Below, in pieces: positions 52,671 through 61,845 of a stretch of 64,000 nucleotides of DNA. The DNA is from Streptomyces sp. NRRL S-118. Its GTDB lineage: Bacteria; Actinomycetota; Actinomycetes; Streptomycetales; Streptomycetaceae. Both the position numbers and the translations under genes were made by a program. The stretch is taken from NCBI RefSeq assembly GCF_000716335.1, contig NZ_KL591015.1, positions 14,409 to 78,408 of the forward strand. Reading direction: 5' to 3'. Position 1 is the stretch's first letter; each line of letters starts with the position of its first letter. The notes under the pieces were generated by a model. The model was not told the origin of the DNA, searched no databases, and saw only the letters and a program-made list of their open reading frames with translations.

Positions 52671-53203
52671 GCGGCGACGTTGGCGCGTGTCGCACAGCGG
52701 TCGGAGCAGTAGCGGCGGGAGCGGTTGGTGGAGGTGTCCAGGTACGCGTTGCGGCACGGGGCCGCCTGGCACAGGCCGAGCCGGTCGGCGCCGAACTCGG
52801 TGAGGTGGATCGCCAGCCCCATCGCGGCGATCGCGGCGTACCCGGCGGTGGCGTTGGACGGGTGGTCCGCCAGGTGCATGTGCCAGCGCGGCCGGCCCTG
52901 GTCGTCCAGGTAGTCGTGGCCCGAGATCTGCGGGCTCACCGGGAACTCCAGGAGCAACGAGTTCAGCAGGTCCACGGCCTGCGTCTGGTCGCCCGCGTCG
53001 GCCGCCGTGAACACCGCGCGCAGCCGGCTCCGCACGGACCGGAAACGGGTCACGTCCGCGTCCGTCGCGCGCCGCGCCATCTGCGACGCCTCGCCGAACA
53101 GGGCGCGGACCGCGTCGACGGAGGTGAGGGAGTCCTTGTTGCGCGCCGGCTCCTCGGTGTTCACCAGACGTACGGCGTAATCCGAGTAAGAGGCCAGTTC
53201 CAC
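52574..53203 (-). CDS. CGNR zinc-finger / ABATE-domain regulator
   Basis: 209-residue protein. The N-terminal ABATE domain (about 1-140: ALFGEASQMARRATDADVTRFRSVRSRLRAVFTAA) is followed by a CGNR-type zinc finger with LGLCQAAPCRNAYLDTSTNRSRRYCSDRCATRANVAAYRAR (Cys-x4-Cys ... Cys-x3-Cys). It is probably a stress- or ligand-responsive DNA-binding regulator. GTG 53203 is used. The overlap with sodX covers the last 32 codons of each gene. Confidence 0.87.
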   Translation of the reverse strand: MELASYSDYAVRLVNTEEPARNKDSLTSVDAVRALFGEASQMARRATDADVTRFRSVRSRLRAVFTAADAGDQTQAVDLLNSLLLEFPVSPQISGHDYLDDQGRPRWHMHLADHPSNATAGYAAIAAMGLAIHLTEFGADRLGLCQAAPCRNAYLDTSTNRSRRYCSDRCATRANVAAYRARKRLETERSAGTRRTADTSQASTTPSDR

Positions 53204-53288
53204 TTGTAGTCCTTACGGCGGCGGTCTAGGGTCGGAGCAACGGGCTTGTAAGAGACCCATCACTGACGAGGGTATTACGGAGGTCGTG

Positions 53289-54050
53289 GTGACGGAGACG
53301 GTCGCGGGCACCGACTGGCAGGCGTGGCAGGAGAGCTGGGACCGCCAGCAGGAGTGGTACATGCCCGACCGCGAGGAGCGGTTCCGGGTCATGCTCGACA
53401 TGGTGGAGGCGATCACCGGGCCCGCGCCGAGGGTGCTCGACCTCGCGTGCGGTACGGGGAGTATCACGGACCGGCTCCTCAAAAGGTTCCCGGACGCCAC
53501 CAGCACCGGCGTCGACCTCGACCCGGCGCTCCTCGCCATCGCCGAGGGCTGCTTCGCCGGGGACGACCGGGTCCGTCTCGTACGGGCCGACCTGAACGAC
53601 CCGGGCTGGATCCGGGCGCTGCCCCACGACTCGTACGACGCCGTCCTGACCGCCACCGCCCTGCACTGGCTGCGCGCCGAACCGCTCACCGCGCTGTACG
53701 GACAGCTCGGCGGCCTCGTCCGTGAGGGCGGCGTCTTCATGAACGCCGACCGCATGCGCGACGGGTCCACCCCCCGCATCGACGCCGCCGAGCGCGCCCA
53801 CCGCCACGCCGCCATGGACCGCGCCAAGGCCGGCGGCGCGCTCGACTGGTCCGCCTGGTGGGAGCTCGCCGCCGCGGACCCGGTCCTCGCCGCGCCGACC
53901 GCCGAGCGTTTCGCGATCTACGGGGAGCACGCCGAGGGTGACACCCCCTCCCTCGACTGGCACGTGCGCACCCTGCGCGGCGCCGGCTTCGCCGAGGCGC
54001 GGGCCGTGTGGTGCTCGCCCTCGGACTCCCTGGTGCTGGCGCTGAAGTAG
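53289..54050 (+). CDS. SAM-dependent class I methyltransferase
   Basis: 253-residue Rossmann methyltransferase. Motif I is VLDLACGTGSITDRLL (about 48-63), motif II TGVDLDPALLAIAEG, and motif IV DAVLTATALHWL. Substrate unknown, probably a small molecule. GTG 53289 is chosen for its spacing to ACGGAGG; GTG 53286 is an alternative. Divergent from the CGNR gene, so that regulator might control it. Confidence 0.83.
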   Translation: MTETVAGTDWQAWQESWDRQQEWYMPDREERFRVMLDMVEAITGPAPRVLDLACGTGSITDRLLKRFPDATSTGVDLDPALLAIAEGCFAGDDRVRLVRADLNDPGWIRALPHDSYDAVLTATALHWLRAEPLTALYGQLGGLVREGGVFMNADRMRDGSTPRIDAAERAHRHAAMDRAKAGGALDWSAWWELAAADPVLAAPTAERFAIYGEHAEGDTPSLDWHVRTLRGAGFAEARAVWCSPSDSLVLALK

Positions 54051-54079
54051 CCGGGTCCGGCCGGAGGGGCCGGACACGG

Positions 54080-54120
54080 GCGAAGGGGCGGTACGGGCCG
54101 AAGCCGTACCGCCCCTTCGC
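54080..54120. terminator. bidirectional terminator between methyltransferase and ABC genes
   Basis: A perfect 17-bp stem (54080-54096 with 54104-54120) closes a seven-base loop between converging genes. Confidence 0.87.
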
Positions 54121-54128
54121 CGTCGCCG

Positions 54129-54890
<762 letters not shown>

Positions 54891-54894
54891 CTGT

Positions 54895-56184
54895 TCACCG
54901 CCACAGGTTCGAGAGGGAGAGCACGTTCGCCTTGACCTTCTGCCACGGCGTGGGCGGCAGCGTGCGCAGCGAGCCGCGTGCGTAGTGCCTCTCCACGTAG
55001 TACTGGCCGACGCTGAAGACGCTGGTCAGGGCCAGGTACCACACGGAGGCCACGATCAGCATCTCCATGATGGCGAACGATGTCGAACCGATGTTCTGCG
55101 CGGCCCGCAGGAGCTCCGTGTACTGCACGGCGGAGACCAGCGAGGACGTCTTGAGCAGGTTGATGAACTCGTTGCCGGTCGGCGGGACGATCACGCGCAT
55201 GGCCTGCGGCAGGACGATGCGCCGCATGGTCCTGCCGTTCTTCATGCCGAGCGCGTGCGCCGCCTCGGTCTGGCCCTCGTCGACGGACTGGATGCCGGCC
55301 CGGACGATCTCCGCCATGTAGGCACCCTCGTTCAGGCCGAGGCCCAGCAGGGCCACCATGAACGGGGTCATGACATCGACCATCTCGTCCTTGTAGAACC
55401 CGAGATTGAGGATGGGGAAGATCAGCGCCAGGTTGAACCAGACCAGCAGCTGCACGAAGACGGGGGTGCCGCGGAAGAACCAGATGTAGAGCCACGCCAC
55501 GGCCCCGGTCACCGGGTTCTTCGACAGCCGCATCACCGCGAAGACGACGCCGAGGACCAGGCCGATCGCCATCGACAGCACGCTGATCAGCAGGGTGTTG
55601 CCGAGGCCGATCAGGATCCGCTCGTCGAAGATGAACTCCCCGACGGTCGCCCAGCGCAGGTCGCCCTGGGCGAAGGCGGAGACCAGGGTGGCCAGCAGCG
55701 CCACCACGATCACACCGCTCACCCAGCGGCCCCAGTGCCGGACCGGGATGGCCTTGATCTGCTCGGGGAGCGTGTCGGACTTGGCGAGGCTGCCCGGCCC
55801 CGCCTCCTTGGCGACCCCGGCGGGCTTGGCCGGGGCGGCCCCCGCGGGCTCGGCGGCGGTCTTCGCCGCCGCCCTCGCGGGGCGGGCCTCCTCGGACTCG
55901 CCCGTGGACTTGCCCCCGGACTCACCCTTGGACTCGCCCTCGGGCTCGCCCTCCGGTGCCGCGGCTGCGGCACCCTCGGACGCGGCGGCGGCGTCGGCGG
56001 GCGCTGCCGCGTCCTCGGACGCCGCGCCCTCGGCGGGCGCCGGCTTGTCGGCCGTGGCCTCGCCGGCTGCGGCCTCGCCGGCCGTCGGCTCGGCGGGCGT
56101 GGCCGCCTCCGCGGGCGAGGCGTCCGCCGGCGGGTCCCCGGCGGGTGGTTCTTCGGCGGGGGCCTTGTCGAACTTGTCAGTCAC
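54895..56184 (-). CDS. amino-acid ABC permease with long disordered N-terminal arm
   Basis: 429 residues, about 140 more than a usual GlnP/HisM-type permease. The first 140 are almost only Ala, Glu, Pro, Gly, Asp, Ser and Lys (for example [19 protein letters not shown]) and must be disordered. Membrane helices begin at about 157. The permease core has the EAA loop [29 protein letters not shown] and [19 protein letters not shown] single permease is present, so it probably forms a homodimer. Confidence 0.9.
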   Translation of the reverse strand: MTDKFDKAPAEEPPAGDPPADASPAEAATPAEPTAGEAAAGEATADKPAPAEGAASEDAAAPADAAAASEGAAAAAPEGEPEGESKGESGGKSTGESEEARPARAAAKTAAEPAGAAPAKPAGVAKEAGPGSLAKSDTLPEQIKAIPVRHWGRWVSGVIVVALLATLVSAFAQGDLRWATVGEFIFDERILIGLGNTLLISVLSMAIGLVLGVVFAVMRLSKNPVTGAVAWLYIWFFRGTPVFVQLLVWFNLALIFPILNLGFYKDEMVDVMTPFMVALLGLGLNEGAYMAEIVRAGIQSVDEGQTEAAHALGMKNGRTMRRIVLPQAMRVIVPPTGNEFINLLKTSSLVSAVQYTELLRAAQNIGSTSFAIMEMLIVASVWYLALTSVFSVGQYYVERHYARGSLRTLPPTPWQKVKANVLSLSNLWR

Positions 56185-56232
56185 CGTGACTGCCCTTCAG
56201 TGGTACACGAGAGTGGTACGAAATGCTGAAGA

Positions 56233-57201
56233 TCACTTACCGGCGTTGATGGTCGCCTCGGTGACCGCACTGCTCTTGACGTCCCACTTCTCCAGCACCT
56301 TGGCGTACTCACCGTTCTTGATGATCGCGTCCAGCGCTTCCTTGATCGCGTCACGCAGCTGCGTGTTGTCCTTGTCGACGGCGATGCCGAAGGGGGCAGC
56401 CTGGGTCTGGCCACCGGTGACCTCGAAGTCGTTGCCGCCGCCGGCGGTCTTCGCGATGTACGCGGCGACCGGGTAGTCGTTCATGTCGGCGACCGCGCCG
56501 CCGGACTTCACACGGGTCTGCGCCTCGGCGTCCGTGTCGAACGCCTCGATCGCGAGCTTGCCCTTCTTGTCCTTGTCGCACTTGACGGCCTGCTGCTTGA
56601 AGGTGTCCTCGTAGGTGGTGCCCCGCTGGACCGCCACCTTCTTGCCGCAGAGGTCGTCGAGGGTCTTGATGTTCTGCGGGTTGCCCTTCTTGACCAGCAG
56701 GGAGACGCCGGAATTGAAGTAGTCGACGAAGTCGACGCCCTTTCCGACCTTCTTGCCCTTGTCGTCCAGGCCCTCCTGGCGGGCCTTGGTGTCGCTCATC
56801 GCGGACATGACGAGGTCCTGGCGGCCCGTGTTCAGGGACGAGATCAGGCCGTCGAACGTGCCGCTCGTGAACTTGAACTCAACCCCGAGCTGCTTGCCGA
56901 GCGCGGCGGCGATGTCGGGGTCGATACCGACGATCTTGCCGCCCTCCTCGAACTCCATCGGGGCGTACTGGGCGTCGGTGCCGACCTTGATGACGCCGGC
57001 GTCCTGGTACTTCTTCGGCAGCTTGTCGAAGAGCGGTGCGGAGCTGACGGCCTTGCCGGGCTCGGTGGTCCCCGTCGTGCCGCCGCCGTTCGTCTGGTCG
57101 CCACAGGCGCTCAGCAGCAGGGCGCCGGCGACCGCGATGGCTCCGACCGCGGCGGTTCGGGACTTCGCAGCGGTGGTGCGGCGGGTGGTGCTTGCGGTCA
57201 T
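56233..57201 (-). CDS. amino-acid ABC transporter substrate-binding lipoprotein
   Basis: 322-residue family 3 solute-binding protein. The lipobox LLLSAC gives lipidated Cys33. The mature chain has the family signature VGTDAQYAPMEFEEGGKIVGIDPDIAAALGKQLG, and later LDDLCGKKVAVQRGTTYED and GGAVADMNDYPVAAY. It feeds the permease and ATPase that follow. ATG 57201 has GGAGG 7-8 bases upstream. Ligand probably glutamate-like or another polar amino acid. Confidence 0.92.
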   Translation of the reverse strand: MTASTTRRTTAAKSRTAAVGAIAVAGALLLSACGDQTNGGGTTGTTEPGKAVSSAPLFDKLPKKYQDAGVIKVGTDAQYAPMEFEEGGKIVGIDPDIAAALGKQLGVEFKFTSGTFDGLISSLNTGRQDLVMSAMSDTKARQEGLDDKGKKVGKGVDFVDYFNSGVSLLVKKGNPQNIKTLDDLCGKKVAVQRGTTYEDTFKQQAVKCDKDKKGKLAIEAFDTDAEAQTRVKSGGAVADMNDYPVAAYIAKTAGGGNDFEVTGGQTQAAPFGIAVDKDNTQLRDAIKEALDAIIKNGEYAKVLEKWDVKSSAVTEATINAGK

Positions 57202-57786
57202 GGTCGGTTTCCTCCGGCTTAAGAGCGGCGTATGAGGGGTTGCCCAACTGTCGGCACATGGTCGGGGCACGCACCTTCGGGTGTCGCGACCTCGTGTGAT
57301 TACGGCATCTTGCCATTCGGACTAGCCCAAACAGGGGGCCAGGCATGTCAAAATCGGATAACGGGAGACCCCCGAACCCCTACAGGCCGGTACATCAGGG
57401 CCGGACCTTCTACGGGGCTACCTTCGCCCGGCCGGAAAATCTTCGGTTGATCTCGTCATGCGGACGGGATTGCGGTTGCAATCCAGGTGGCGTACTGACT
57501 TGTCCAGATATTGATGCATGAGTCGCCTCATCGCCACTGGACGTGTCCGAATGCCGGGGCGTCCGCTCTCCGGATACCGACTCGTCTGCGGACGTGTCCG
57601 TCCGGTAAGAAGGATCCTTACACCCCTCATCCGGGGCTCAGGGCGCGTGTGCGGCGCGCCCGCGCGTACGTACCTCCCCCCGACAGGGCAGCCCGATCGC
57701 CTGGTCGGGGCACGGACGCGGTGCCCGCCCACCCCTCCTCAACCAGGAGCGGCCACCCTCAACATGAAGACTTAAGGGGTCAACAA
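57202..57786. other. 585-bp intergenic region before malic enzyme
   Basis: No gene is convincing here. It contains a nested inverted repeat GTAAG-N7-CTTAC (57605-57621) around the palindrome AAGGATCCTT, and GGACGTGTCCG twice, at 57539-57549 and 57590-57600, 51 bp apart. The left part, up to about 57400, is the promoter side of the transporter; the stretch 57430-57520 is more A/T-rich than usual. These repeats are likely operators of the malic-enzyme promoter. Confidence 0.5.
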
Positions 57787-59007
57787 ATGGCAGCGGAGAT
57801 CGTCAACCCTCGCACCGACGGTGGCGAGGGCTCTTCCGACGAGCCCTTCGATCCGGCATTCGATCCGGCATTCGCCCTCCACCGGGGCGGCAAGATGGCC
57901 GTGCAGGCCACCGTGCCCGTGCGGGACAAGGACGACCTGTCCCTCGCGTACACGCCCGGCGTCGCCAAAGTGTGCAGCGCCATCGCCGAGCAGCCCGAGC
58001 TCGTGCACGACTACACCTGGAAGTCCCAGGTCGTCGCCGTCGTGACCGACGGCACGGCCGTGCTGGGACTCGGTGACATCGGCCCGGAGGCGTCGCTTCC
58101 GGTCATGGAGGGGAAAGCGATCCTCTTCAAGCAGTTCGGCGGCGTGGACGCGGTGCCGATCGCGCTCGCCACCACCGACGTGGACGAGATCGTCGACACG
58201 GTCGTCCGCCTCGCGCCCTCGTTCGGCGGAGTGAACCTCGAGGACATCTCGGCGCCCCGCTGCTTCGACGTCGAGCGCAAGCTGCAGGAGCGCCTCGACA
58301 TCCCCGTCTTCCACGACGACCAGCACGGCACCGCCGTGGTGACCCTGGCCGCCCTGCGCAACGCCGCCAAGCTGACCGGGCGGGGCCTGGGCGACCTGCG
58401 CGCGGTCATCTCCGGCGCGGGCGCCGCGGGTGTCGCCATCGCCAAGATGCTGCTGGAGGCCGGCCTCGGCGACGTGGCGGTCGCGGACCGCAAGGGCATC
58501 GTCAGCCGCGACCGCGACGACCTCACGCCGGTGAAGCGCGAGCTCGCCGAGCTGACCAACCGCGCGGGGCTCTCCGGCTCCCTGGAGACCGCGCTGGCCG
58601 GCGCGGACGTCTTCATCGGCGTCTCGGGCGGCACGGTGCCGGAGGCGGCGATCGCCGCCATGGCGCCGAACTCGTTCGTCTTCGCCATGGCCAACCCGAA
58701 CCCCGAGGTGCACCCCGACGTCGCGCACAAGTACGCGGCGGTCGTGGCGACCGGGCGGTCCGACTACCCGAACCAGATCAACAACGTGCTCGCCTTCCCC
58801 GGGATCTTCGCGGGCGCGCTGCAGGTGCGGGCGTCGCGGATCACCGAGGGCATGAAGATCGCCGCGGCGAACGCGCTGGCGGACGTGGTCGGCGACCAGC
58901 TCGCCGCGGACTACGTGATCCCCTCGCCGTTCGACGAGCGCGTCGCCCCGGCCGTCACGGCCGCGGTGGCGGCCGCCGCCCGCGCGGAGGGCGTCGCTCG
59001 CCGCTGA
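57787..59007 (+). CDS. NADP-type malic enzyme (malate oxidoreductase)
   Basis: 406-residue short bacterial malic enzyme. Blocks include LSLAYTPGVAKVC, VVTDGTAVLGLGDIGPEA, VNLEDISAPRCFDVE, VFHDDQHGTAVVTLAAL and the nucleotide fold ISGAGAAGVAIAKMLL. It turns malate into pyruvate and CO2, feeding NADPH and acetyl-CoA for lipids and storage triacylglycerol. The short form without a PTA domain is consistent with NADP use in Streptomyces. ATG 57787 follows AAGGGG. A 12-bp tandem repeat gives DPAFDPAF near the start. Confidence 0.92.
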   Translation: MAAEIVNPRTDGGEGSSDEPFDPAFDPAFALHRGGKMAVQATVPVRDKDDLSLAYTPGVAKVCSAIAEQPELVHDYTWKSQVVAVVTDGTAVLGLGDIGPEASLPVMEGKAILFKQFGGVDAVPIALATTDVDEIVDTVVRLAPSFGGVNLEDISAPRCFDVERKLQERLDIPVFHDDQHGTAVVTLAALRNAAKLTGRGLGDLRAVISGAGAAGVAIAKMLLEAGLGDVAVADRKGIVSRDRDDLTPVKRELAELTNRAGLSGSLETALAGADVFIGVSGGTVPEAAIAAMAPNSFVFAMANPNPEVHPDVAHKYAAVVATGRSDYPNQINNVLAFPGIFAGALQVRASRITEGMKIAAANALADVVGDQLAADYVIPSPFDERVAPAVTAAVAAAARAEGVARR

Positions 59008-59025
59008 CGCGCCGCACGGTTCTCC

Positions 59026-59069
59026 GAGGGCCGCGCCGTACCCCCACCCGGGGGCGCGGCGCGGCCCTC
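59026..59069 (+). terminator. terminator after malic enzyme
   Basis: GAGGGCCGCGCC (59026-59037) pairs perfectly with GGCGCGGCCCTC (59058-59069); CCCCC/GGGGG inside can extend it. It is 18 bp beyond the stop. Confidence 0.82.
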
Positions 59070-59083
59070 CGCGTTGCGGGCGC

Positions 59084-59180
59084 GGGCGGGCGCCTCCCGG
59101 CTGCGGGCGGGGCCTCCCGGCTGCGGGCGGGGCCTTCCGCCTTGCGGGCGGAACCCTCCGGCTTGCGGACGCGGGCGGGT
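59084..59180 (+). repeat. degenerate GC-rich tandem repeat
   Basis: Four to five imperfect units of about 20 bp based on TGCGGGCGGGGCCTCCCGGC follow each other; the units at 59100-59119 and 59120-59139 differ by one base. Further right, GGTGCACG-CACACCGGAGGCGG-type blocks recur (59218-59250 and 59270-59292). The 351-bp gap (59008-59358) holds no other feature but the palindrome below. Confidence 0.7.
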
Positions 59181-59296
59181 CGGTGCACGCCACCGCCGCG
59201 GGCGAGGCCGGCTCCGGGGCCGGGCGCGGTGCACGCCACACCGGAGGCGGTCCGGCTCCCGGTCCGGGTCGGTGCACGTCACACCGGAGGCGGGGC

Positions 59297-59308
59297 TGAC
59301 GTACGTCA
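59297..59308 (+). promoter_or_regulatory. 12-bp perfect palindrome upstream of alcohol dehydrogenase gene
   Basis: TGACGTACGTCA lies 51-62 bp before ATG 59359, where a repressor of this gene would bind. A -10-like TAACCT at 59346-59351 would make the mRNA leaderless or nearly so. Confidence 0.55.
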
Positions 59309-59358
59309 CACCGGTGCGCGGTTCCGCAGCGCCCGGGTGCCGCCCTAACCTCAAGGTC

Positions 59359-60324
59359 ATGTTCGCTGCCTACGCCGCCCGAATCGACCGCGATCAGCCC
59401 CTGAACGGCCTGGAGCTGGGCGAACGCCCCGCGCCCGAGGTCCGTCCCGGCTGGACCACCGTCACCGTCAAGGCCGCCTCCCTCAACCACCACGACCTGT
59501 GGTCGCTCCGGGGGGTCGGGCTCGCCGAGGACAAGCTGCCCATGATCCTCGGCTGCGACGCCGCCGGGATCGACGAGCAGGGCCGCGAGGTCGTCGTCCA
59601 CTCCGTCATCGGGCAGAGCGGGCACGGCGTCGGACCGGACGAGCCCCGCTCCATCCTCACCGAGCGTTACCAGGGCACCTTCGCCGAGAAGGTCGCCGTC
59701 CCGGCGTGGAACGTCCTGCCGAAGCCGAAGGAGCTGTCCTTCGCGGAGGCCGCCTGCCTGCCGACCGCATGGCTCACCGCGTACCGGATGCTGTTCACCA
59801 ACGCCGGCGTCCGCCCCGGCGACTCGGTCCTCGTCCAGGGCGCGGGCGGTGGCGTCGCCACCGCGGCGATCGTCCTGGGCAAGGCGGCCGGCCTGCGCGT
59901 CTTCGCCACCAGCCGCGACGAGGCCAAGCGCAAGCGCGCCGTGGAGCTCGGGGCCCTGGAGGCGTACGAACCGGGCGCGCGGCTGCCGCAGCGGGTGGAC
60001 GCCGTCATCGAGACGGTCGGCGCGGCCACCTGGTCGCACTCGGTCAAGTCCCTGCGGCCCGGTGGCACGCTGGTGATCTCGGGCGCGACGAGCGGCGACC
60101 GCCCGTCGCACGCCGAGCTGACCCGCATCTTCTTCCTGGAGCTGAAGGTCGTCGGTTCGACCATGGGCTCCAAGGACGAGCTGGAGGACCTCCTCGCCTT
60201 CTGCGCGGCGACGGGCGTACGTCCGGTCATCGACGAGGTGCTGCCGCTGGACCGGGCGCGCGAGGGCTTCGAGAAGATGGCGGCCGGCGACCTCTTCGGA
60301 AAGATCGTCCTCACGATGGCCTGA
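59359..60324 (+). CDS. zinc-type alcohol dehydrogenase / quinone oxidoreductase family protein
   Basis: 321-residue medium-chain dehydrogenase/reductase. The N-terminal catalytic domain has VKAASLNHHDLWSLRG and MILGCDAAGID, and the nucleotide fold is VLVQGAGGGVATAAIVLGKAAG (about 155-176). The structural-zinc cysteines of classical alcohol dehydrogenases are missing, so it groups with the quinone-oxidoreductase-like or enoyl-reductase branch. Substrate unknown. ATG 59359 is used. Confidence 0.85.
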   Translation: MFAAYAARIDRDQPLNGLELGERPAPEVRPGWTTVTVKAASLNHHDLWSLRGVGLAEDKLPMILGCDAAGIDEQGREVVVHSVIGQSGHGVGPDEPRSILTERYQGTFAEKVAVPAWNVLPKPKELSFAEAACLPTAWLTAYRMLFTNAGVRPGDSVLVQGAGGGVATAAIVLGKAAGLRVFATSRDEAKRKRAVELGALEAYEPGARLPQRVDAVIETVGAATWSHSVKSLRPGGTLVISGATSGDRPSHAELTRIFFLELKVVGSTMGSKDELEDLLAFCAATGVRPVIDEVLPLDRAREGFEKMAAGDLFGKIVLTMA

Positions 60325-60400
60325 TGACGGCGTGACAGCCTCTTGATGGTTCGTCAGTTCTGCTGATGGGATCTCCGGCACCCGACGCCGGAGGTCCCTC

Positions 60401-61810
60401 ATGCGCACCGTCGCTCTCGCCCTGGCCGCCCTGCTGACCCTCGCCCCCGCCGCCCCGGCCCACGCCGACCGTACGGACCGCGTGAACCGAGTGGACCGTG
60501 TGAACCGAGCGGACCGAGTGGACCGTACGGGCATCCCGGAACTGACCGACGACCGCGGCCGTGTCCTGACACTGCGCGGCTGGAACGTCGAGGACAAGAC
60601 GCACCGCGGCGACGCCGCGCTCTCCGCCATCACCGAGCGACACTTCCGCGACATGCGGGCCCGGGGCTTCAACTTCGCCCGGCTGCTGGTGTTCTGGGAC
60701 GACCTGGAGCCCGAGCGCGGCCGCTACAGCGGGGCGTACCTGCGCAGGATCGAGCGGATCCTGGACTGGGCGGAGCGGTACGGCATCCAGGTCCTGATCG
60801 ACGCCCACCAGGACGTCTTCGGCCCGGCCTTCGGCCACCGCGGCATCCCGGAGTGGGCCACCCGCACCGACGGACTGCCCTTCACGCCGCACCCGGGCGA
60901 CTGGTTCGCCGAGTACTTCGAACCGGCGGTGCAGCGAGCCTTCACGCACCTGTACGAGGACGAGGACCTGCGCCGCGCCCAGGCACGCATGTGGCGCGTG
61001 CTGGCCGGCCGGTTCGCGCACCACCCGGCGGTCCTCGGCTACGACCTGATCAACGAGCCGATGGGGGAGCTGCGGGACGGCGAGGACCTGGCGACGGCCG
61101 CGCGCCGCATCGAGCGCGACCACCTCACCCCGATGTACAACCGCCTCGCGGACGCGGTGCGCGTGGCCGACGACGACAACTGGGTCTTCGTCGAGCCGAC
61201 CCCGATCGTCGGCGAGGGCGTCCCCACGGGCCTCGGGAGGATCGAGGACCCGAAGGTCGTCTACGCCCCGCACTTCTACAACACCGCGATGGAGGCGGGC
61301 GCGGACTACGACCCGGCGGCGCGCTGGATCGAGTCGTACGAGGCGGCGGTGACGGCGTACCCCGAGGAGTACGGGGTGCCGGTCGTCGTGGGGGAGTGGG
61401 GGCCGCTGAACAACGCACTGCCGAACATGGGCCGCTTCTACCGCGAGGCGCTCGCCTCCCTGAACCGCTGGTCCTCGGGGTGGGCGGGGTACGTGTGGTG
61501 CTACGGCGGCGGGTACTGCGCCGTGGACGGCGCCGGTGCCTGGCGTACGAACAAGGAGCGGACAGCGGCGCCCTACGCCGGGGCGGTGGCGGGGCGGGTG
61601 GTCTCGCGGTCGCCGGAGCGGCTGGTGTACGTCGCCGGCCGCGGCGGTGCGACGGAACTGTCCCTGCCGCCGGCCCCGACCGGCTGGCGGGTGGAGGTGG
61701 CGGGCCGGGCATGGCCGCGGACGACGGTGGTGGGCCCCGGGACGGCGCACCGGGTGGCGGTACGGGCGGTGCCCGGGGCGGCCGTGACCGTCACCGTCAC
61801 ACGGGGCTGA
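60401..61810 (+). CDS. secreted GH5 glycosidase (endoglycosylceramidase-like)
   Basis: 469-residue secreted GH5 enzyme. A signal peptide ends at about residue 22 (APAHA). Then comes an odd linker of seven DRV/NRV-type triplets, and the TIM barrel with GYDLINEPMG (acid/base Glu, about 213) and VVGEWGP (nucleophile Glu, about 328). RGWNVEDKTH near the start, FARLLVFWDDLEP and the C-terminal beta domain of about 80 residues resemble endoglycoceramidases, which cleave glycan from glycolipids. ATG 60401 is used. Confidence 0.87.
   Translation: MRTVALALAALLTLAPAAPAHADRTDRVNRVDRVNRADRVDRTGIPELTDDRGRVLTLRGWNVEDKTHRGDAALSAITERHFRDMRARGFNFARLLVFWDDLEPERGRYSGAYLRRIERILDWAERYGIQVLIDAHQDVFGPAFGHRGIPEWATRTDGLPFTPHPGDWFAEYFEPAVQRAFTHLYEDEDLRRAQARMWRVLAGRFAHHPAVLGYDLINEPMGELRDGEDLATAARRIERDHLTPMYNRLADAVRVADDDNWVFVEPTPIVGEGVPTGLGRIEDPKVVYAPHFYNTAMEAGADYDPAARWIESYEAAVTAYPEEYGVPVVVGEWGPLNNALPNMGRFYREALASLNRWSSGWAGYVWCYGGGYCAVDGAGAWRTNKERTAAPYAGAVAGRVVSRSPERLVYVAGRGGATELSLPPAPTGWRVEVAGRAWPRTTVVGPGTAHRVAVRAVPGAAVTVTVTRG
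60467..60529 (+). repeat. 9-bp tandem repeats in the GH5 gene
   Basis: Seven in-frame 9-bp units of the form (g/a)accg(a/t/c)(g/a)(t/c)g encode DRT-DRV-NRV-DRV-NRA-DRV-DRT, right behind the signal peptide. The reading frame stays intact, so unit number can vary freely. Confidence 0.85.
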
Positions 61811-61845
61811 CGCCCCGGGGCGGCACCGGCCGCGCCCGGTACGCG

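Noticed and set aside
59084..59292. CRISPR-like array
   Set aside because: The units are contiguous, imperfect and have no spacers of constant length, and no cas gene is near.
57772..60672. Very long open frame on the minus strand across malic enzyme, dehydrogenase and GH5 gene
   Set aside because: It runs antisense to three well-supported genes, has biased but meaningless composition (Arg/Val/Gly/Asp), and matches no family. High-GC coding DNA often leaves the opposite frame open.
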